7,032 nt of DNA from Pseudomonadota bacterium (GTDB lineage Bacteria; Myxococcota_A; Polyangia; Polyangiales; Polyangiaceae). The stretch spans positions 1 to 7,032 of the forward strand of contig JAEYOT010000204.1 in NCBI GenBank assembly GCA_023411445.1, given 5' to 3'. The notes beneath the pieces were generated by a model. That model did no database searches. It had not been told where the DNA came from and saw nothing but the letters and a program-made list of their open reading frames with translations. Shown here in pieces: positions 5,670 to 7,032 of the stretch. How positions within the stretch are numbered: the first letter of the stretch is position 1; every line of letters starts with the position of its first letter. A program made the position numbers and the translations under genes.

Positions 5670-7032
5670 TTGCCAGCTCAGAGCACCAACACCAGTACGC
5701 TGCGCCTAGCCAAGGCTGGCTCGCTCGAGCCGAGCGCAGAAGAGGCGCAGCGCCTGTTCGCGGTCGCGATGGTGGAGGGGCTCCGTCGTTCGGACCCAGC
5801 CGTCACTCGTCGCTTTCTCGAGCTGTACGCCGGACGCGTCGCACCCGCCCTGCAACGCTTGCTCGGCCCCAGCGATGATCTGGAAAACCTGGTGCACGAC
5901 GTGCTCGTCGAAGCGCTCGAGGCGATCGACGAGCTGCAACAGCCAGCGGAGCTGCCCAGCTGGGTGACCGGCATCGCCGTCAGCACGGCCGAACGCTTGC
6001 TGCGGCGGCAGCGACGCTGGTTGTCGCTCGCAGGCCCGCGTCCGGCCACGCCCGAGCTACCCGCCAGCGCGCAGACCCTCGACACCTTTCGAGCGCTCCA
6101 CCGCTCGCTGAGCCAGCTCCGCCCTGAAGACAAGATCGCCGTCTTGCTCCACCGCGTCGAGGGGCTCACGGCGGAGCGCGCCTCCCAGGTCATGGGCATC
6201 TCGAGCAGCGCGTTTGGGCGTAGCCTGCGCCGCGGGGAGCGCCGGCTGCTCAAGCTCGCGGAGCGCTCAGCGACCCTGCGCAACTGGCTGGGTGAAGCGA
6301 CGAGGGCTAGCGCGGATGCCCCTGTAGCGCGGCTGCTGAAAGAGTACAGGCAGACGCTAGACACAGCGCCGCCGCTCAACATCAACCGACTCGAGCAGCG
6401 CGTGCGCGCCACCCTGCGGGAGCGCGCGAGGCGGAGCGGGCGCAACGTGCTGCACTTGCAGGTCGCGCTGGCCGCTGCCGCGTTGTTCGCGGTCGTTTCA
6501 GCGGGTGTAGCGTTCAAGCTGGGTGAGCAGCACGCCGAATACGCGAGCGCCAGCGCCGTCCCGGCGGGCGAATGGGTGTCCACGACCCAGGGCGTGGCGG
6601 AGGAGCGGCACTTCGAAGATGGCTCGTCCGTGCGTTTGGAGAGCGAGTCCAGCGCGCGCGTTCAGTTCGTCGGGGCCAAGGGCGGGCTCGTCCACCTGTC
6701 TCGCGGCGCGGTCAGGCTGCGGGTCCGTCAGCACGAGGGCGCCAGCTGGCGCGTCGTGGCCGGTCCTTATGAGGTGGAGGCCATTGGCACGGTGTTCGTG
6801 GTGGATTGGGCTTCGAGCCGCGACAAGCCGCTGCGCGTGAGCGTGAGCGAGGGCACCGTCGCGGTGCGAGGGCCGGCGTTTCGTGGGACGCGCTTCGTCT
6901 CCGCCCACCAATCAGTCGAGGTGGCCGCAGCGGAGACGAGCAGAGTCGAGCCCTCCTCCATAGCCGTGAGCGACGTAGCGGCTGAGGCTGTCGCGGGCGA
7001 CGAGCCGCCAGCAGCAGGCTCTGCGCCTGTCG
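5670..7032 (+). CDS. ECF-like sigma factor fused to membrane-anchored FecR domain (3' end outside window)
   Basis: One frame without stops runs from upstream of 5577 to the window end. Numbered from the TTG at 5670, sigma region 2 lies at about residues 45-117 (DDLENLVHDVLVEALEAID at 69-87, then SWVTGIAVSTAERLLRRQRRW). Region 4 is at 140-196 (LSQLRPEDKIAVLLHRVEGLT, then the helix-turn-helix ERASQVMGISSSAFGRSLRR). A helical linker (about 202-258) leads to a transmembrane helix at about 260-285 (VALAAAALFAVVSAGVAFKL). A FecR domain follows at about 299-402, with the hallmark EAIGTVFVVDW and VSVSEGTVAV, then an Ala/Pro-rich stretch to the edge. FecR proteins sense periplasmic signals and control a separate sigma factor; here both parts are in one chain. 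The start is uncertain: ATG 5577 has an AAGGA site 8 nt upstream, but it adds a hydrophobic N-terminus and poorly biased codons. Confidence 0.8.
   Translation, partial: MPAQSTNTSTLRLAKAGSLEPSAEEAQRLFAVAMVEGLRRSDPAVTRRFLELYAGRVAPALQRLLGPSDDLENLVHDVLVEALEAIDELQQPAELPSWVTGIAVSTAERLLRRQRRWLSLAGPRPATPELPASAQTLDTFRALHRSLSQLRPEDKIAVLLHRVEGLTAERASQVMGISSSAFGRSLRRGERRLLKLAERSATLRNWLGEATRASADAPVARLLKEYRQTLDTAPPLNINRLEQRVRATLRERARRSGRNVLHLQVALAAAALFAVVSAGVAFKLGEQHAEYASASAVPAGEWVSTTQGVAEERHFEDGSSVRLESESSARVQFVGAKGGLVHLSRGAVRLRVRQHEGASWRVVAGPYEVEAIGTVFVVDWASSRDKPLRVSVSEGTVAVRGPAFRGTRFVSAHQSVEVAAAETSRVEPSSIAVSDVAAEAVAGDEPPAAGSAPV

Noticed and set aside
5678..6583. A 301-codon minus-strand frame rich in Ser, Arg and Ala
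   Set aside because: It lies opposite the sigma-FecR gene, whose translation has recognisable sigma and FecR motifs. The minus-strand product looks like a shadow translation.
1..7032. CRISPR arrays, tRNA or rRNA genes, transposases or terminal repeats
   Set aside because: I looked for evenly spaced direct repeats, cloverleaf-like segments and transposase motifs and saw none.

Overview
The window looks like chromosomal DNA from a high-G+C myxobacterium or close relative (Myxococcota, probably the Polyangiales side). This rests on the strong G/C bias at third codon positions, the densely packed genes, an ECF-type sigma factor joined to a FecR-type domain, and a ferritin-like lipoprotein of a kind I associate with these genomes. 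The taxonomic call is inference, because there is no rRNA or other marker gene.

Positions 1-4568 (+ strand) read as one tightly packed operon. It starts with the 3' end of a gene that resembles the C-terminus of an SGNH/GDSL hydrolase. Then come a stand-alone acyl carrier protein (181-426), a MaoC/hot-dog hydratase-dehydratase (429-857), a short-chain dehydrogenase/reductase (844-1542, TTG start), a 641-residue FkbH/HAD-IIIC protein (1539-3464) and a Wza-type outer-membrane polysaccharide export lipoprotein (3474-4568). Every junction is an overlap or a gap of 9 nt or less. The first four complete genes supply what is needed to load and process a short acyl unit on a carrier protein. No ketosynthase, acyltransferase domain or glycosyltransferase lies in the window. 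With an export protein directly downstream, the simplest reading is that the acyl group decorates a secreted polysaccharide or its precursor. The specific pathway suggested in the findings (glyceryl-ACP to pyruvyl-ACP to lactyl-ACP) is a hypothesis.

Positions 4571-5548 (- strand) encode a convergent gene whose stop codon lies 2 bp from the export gene's stop. It is a lipoprotein with a cysteine-rich N-terminal region and a C-terminal ferritin-like four-helix domain that keeps two ExxH motifs.

Positions 5549-5669 are a short divergent intergenic region containing a perfect 12-bp palindrome. From about 5670 to the end of the window (+ strand) one uninterrupted frame encodes sigma region 2, sigma region 4, a linker, a transmembrane helix and a FecR domain. 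The gene runs off the window. A sigma factor and its apparent membrane-bound regulator in a single polypeptide is the most unusual gene here. No tRNA, rRNA, CRISPR array or insertion sequence was seen.
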